Shown here piece after piece: positions 62,452 through 64,000 of a stretch of DNA of 64,000 nucleotides (the stretch's first letter is position 1; the number at the start of each line of letters is the position of its first letter). Origin of the DNA: JAOARY01 sp045345765 (GTDB taxonomy: Bacteria; Bacillota; Clostridia; Peptostreptococcales; Peptostreptococcaceae); assembly GCA_045345765.1 (NCBI GenBank), contig CP148265.1, forward strand, positions 3,292,855-3,356,854, in the 5' to 3' direction. The translations under genes were made by a program, and so were the position numbers. The notes beneath the pieces are model-generated. The model was given only the letters and a program-made list of their open reading frames with translations, did not search any database and was not told where the DNA came from.

Positions 62452-63987
62452 TTACGCTTCTAGATTTTTAGCCATTTCTCTTATAGCTTCTGCTATTAAA
62501 GATTTTATCTTTTCTTCTGATACACCTTCGTTTGATTCTACTTTTCCGCTATTTCTTTCTAGAATTACAGATACTCCATCAAAAAGATTTGTCATTCTTC
62601 CTAAGAATAGACTTCCTTTTCCTACTATCATTGCTCTATTAAATTCACCTGTTGTTAAATCATCTTTAGCAAATCCTAAATATGGTACTCCTGATGGTAT
62701 ATGTCCTTGTGTTGGAGCCCATCCTGGCATTCCATGTTTTTCAACAAATGCAGCCATTTCTTTTCTTTCTAAGTCTCCTCTTTTTACTCCAAGTGCACCT
62801 ATCATTTTGTAGTTTGATGTTGGTACATCTCCAGCTCCTGCTGGTTTTGTTACATCTGGATTTTGCATTTCTACTGAGTATTTATCTATATCAGTTATTT
62901 TAAGTCCTGCTTTATCTAATGGTGCAGTTATTAATGATGTTATTACAGCTTGAGGTGATGATCCTGTTCCTACTGTATGCTTTCCTATCATATCAGTTCT
63001 TACTATTGGGCTTACTCCATCATTTTCACTTACTAATATTGCAAATCCACCTAGTACGTCTTCTAATATTGGTAAACCTTTTTTAACATGGTCTTTACCA
63101 TTCATACCAAGTTTCGCTGTTGCTCCACCTGCTACTATTACTACATTTTTATGTGTTCCTGCTTTAACAAAACTTGCTGCTTCTATTAATGCATGTGTTG
63201 GTGCAGCACAGAATCCTCTTGTATCTGAACCTGTTGCATTTTGGCATCCACAAACTTCTCCTATAGCTTTTGCGAAGTTTCCTCCACCCCTTTGGTTCAT
63301 ATCTCCACAAGCTTCTTCTGAACACTCTATTATATAATCTATATCATTTGGATTTATGTCATTTTTAGCAAGTAAGTTAAGCATTGCTATTACTCCTGAT
63401 GCTTTAACTACTAAGTTTTCATATATTATATGCGATGTTAAGTTAGCATCTACATCATGTGCTCTTTTTACACAACCAATAAGTACATCATTGTGATATA
63501 TTGGCTCTGCATGTTCTTTTTCTACTGCATGTTTTATTTCATCTATATTAACGCCTTCTTTTAATTTGGCGATCATTTCGTCTGTTATAAGTTTGTGATT
63601 TGCTAATGTTTCTTTACATTTAGCTGTAAATTCTGTTTCTAATAATACTAAATCAAATACATCTACTATTTTTAGTAATGCTATAAATTCATCTTGAGGC
63701 ATTATCTCACCAAACTTACCATCACGAGTTGAGTTTGGCATTTTTTTGTCATGCCAAGGCATATCTATTTCCTTTAACTCTGCTGGTGTAACATTTCCTA
63801 TATATGCTTGATTTGGATAATAACTAACTACATCCTCAAATGGTCTTATGTGCTTATGTAATTCCTTTAAATACTCTGATTCTGGATTTACTATTTTTTC
63901 AGTTGTTTGTGTTGTACCATTATGCATAATCATGTCTGGTGTATGAATTAAAACATAACCAGCTCCTTTAATTACTCCGTAAGACAT
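62452..63987 (-). CDS. grdC: Glycine reductase complex component C, subunit beta
   Basis: A 511-residue partner of GrdD in component C, related to FabH/thiolase-fold ketoacyl synthases. The core shows IECSEEACGDMNQRGGGNFA and then CGCQNATGSDTRGFCAAP, a cysteine-containing segment of the family. VPTSNYKMIGALGVKRGDLE is found near residue 395. The ATG at 63987 follows AGGAGG at the right edge of the window. Together with GrdD it releases acetyl phosphate, which acetate kinase can use to make ATP. The upstream genes of the grd operon are outside the window. Confidence 0.95.
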   Translation of the reverse strand: MSYGVIKGAGYVLIHTPDMIMHNGTTQTTEKIVNPESEYLKELHKHIRPFEDVVSYYPNQAYIGNVTPAELKEIDMPWHDKKMPNSTRDGKFGEIMPQDEFIALLKIVDVFDLVLLETEFTAKCKETLANHKLITDEMIAKLKEGVNIDEIKHAVEKEHAEPIYHNDVLIGCVKRAHDVDANLTSHIIYENLVVKASGVIAMLNLLAKNDINPNDIDYIIECSEEACGDMNQRGGGNFAKAIGEVCGCQNATGSDTRGFCAAPTHALIEAASFVKAGTHKNVVIVAGGATAKLGMNGKDHVKKGLPILEDVLGGFAILVSENDGVSPIVRTDMIGKHTVGTGSSPQAVITSLITAPLDKAGLKITDIDKYSVEMQNPDVTKPAGAGDVPTSNYKMIGALGVKRGDLERKEMAAFVEKHGMPGWAPTQGHIPSGVPYLGFAKDDLTTGEFNRAMIVGKGSLFLGRMTNLFDGVSVILERNSGKVESNEGVSEEKIKSLIAEAIREMAKNLEA

Positions 63988-64000
63988 AAAAAAACCTCCT

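Noticed and set aside
61307..62903. Long plus-strand open frames opposite grdD and grdC (61307-61672, 62025-62414, 62682-62903)
   Set aside because: They are antisense to strongly supported genes, give Leu/Phe-rich implausible proteins and lack ribosome binding sites. They reflect biased codon use of grdC/grdD.
1..64000. tRNA genes, CRISPR arrays, insertion sequences, prophage genes
   Set aside because: No tRNA-like cloverleaf sequences with CCA/GTTC arms, no regular spacer-repeat arrays, and no transposase or integrase coding regions were found on reading both strands.

Overview
The window is AT-rich Firmicute DNA. Gene content and order suggest a strictly anaerobic, amino-acid-fermenting Clostridia/Tissierellia-type bacterium. 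The pointers are the glycine reductase genes grdC and grdD at the right edge, heterotetrameric glyQS, a CcpN-like regulator next to a PPDK regulatory protein, CD1247-family and DUF4342 genes, T-box leaders, and GTG/TTG starts behind AGGTG-type ribosome binding sites. The genus cannot be fixed from this sequence; a Peptoniphilaceae/Parvimonas-like organism is a guess. Almost everything is on the minus strand. Only the sensor kinase, response regulator and gltS (35.1-38.6 kb) are on the plus strand. No tRNA, rRNA, CRISPR array, insertion sequence or prophage was seen.

Region by region, read right to left in the main direction of transcription. 64.0-61.3 kb: grdC-grdD, the acetyl-phosphate-releasing component C of glycine reductase. 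61.1-55.7 kb: a BmpA-type nucleoside importer, with the lipoprotein gene terminated separately from the ATPase/permease operon. 55.6-51.9 kb: a ytxC-family gene, then a two-gene unit encoding a ferredoxin/hydrogenase-like/PAS protein and a SpoIIE-type phosphatase, a likely redox or H2 sensing pair. 51.8-48.2 kb: T-box-thrS, then an L20-type attenuator leader and infC-rpmI-rplT, with infC starting at ATT. 48.1-45.3 kb: ktrB-ktrA and an rRNA/tRNA methyltransferase. 45.3-38.6 kb: T-box-pheS-pheT, zapA and a U32 peptidase-family protein.

38.6-35.0 kb (plus strand): a GlnK/GlnL-like two-component system followed by the glutamate carrier gltS. The gltS promoter carries three 10-bp-spaced repeats that look like the GlnL operator. 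34.9-31.0 kb: mutS2, a DUF523 gene and an FMN-dependent alpha-hydroxy-acid dehydrogenase-like gene. 30.9-25.0 kb: argS, two unrecognised genes, a B12-binding radical SAM gene and a TPR gene. 24.6-19.5 kb: NADH oxidase and an oligopeptide ABC transporter (oppBCA) without its ATPases.

19.4-12.9 kb: a compact, extremely AT-rich type IV pilus/competence-pilus operon of ten genes (PilB, PilC, a major pilin, short PilM/N/O-like proteins and four minor prepilins) with no prepilin peptidase or PilT. 12.8-10.3 kb: efp, a CD1247-family gene, phoH and ybeY. 10.3-4.8 kb: a DgkA-PAP2 fusion, a DUF502 gene, cdd, era, mgtE, recO and a DUF4342 gene. 4.7-0 kb: glyQS, ccpN-like and the PPDK regulatory protein, which runs off the left edge.

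Most of the window is conserved housekeeping in familiar Firmicute order. The unusual parts are the miniaturised pilus locus, the divergent hydrogenase-like sensor with its phosphatase, the repeat operator in front of gltS, and three genes whose Shine-Dalgarno sequence points to ATT or ATA initiation codons.
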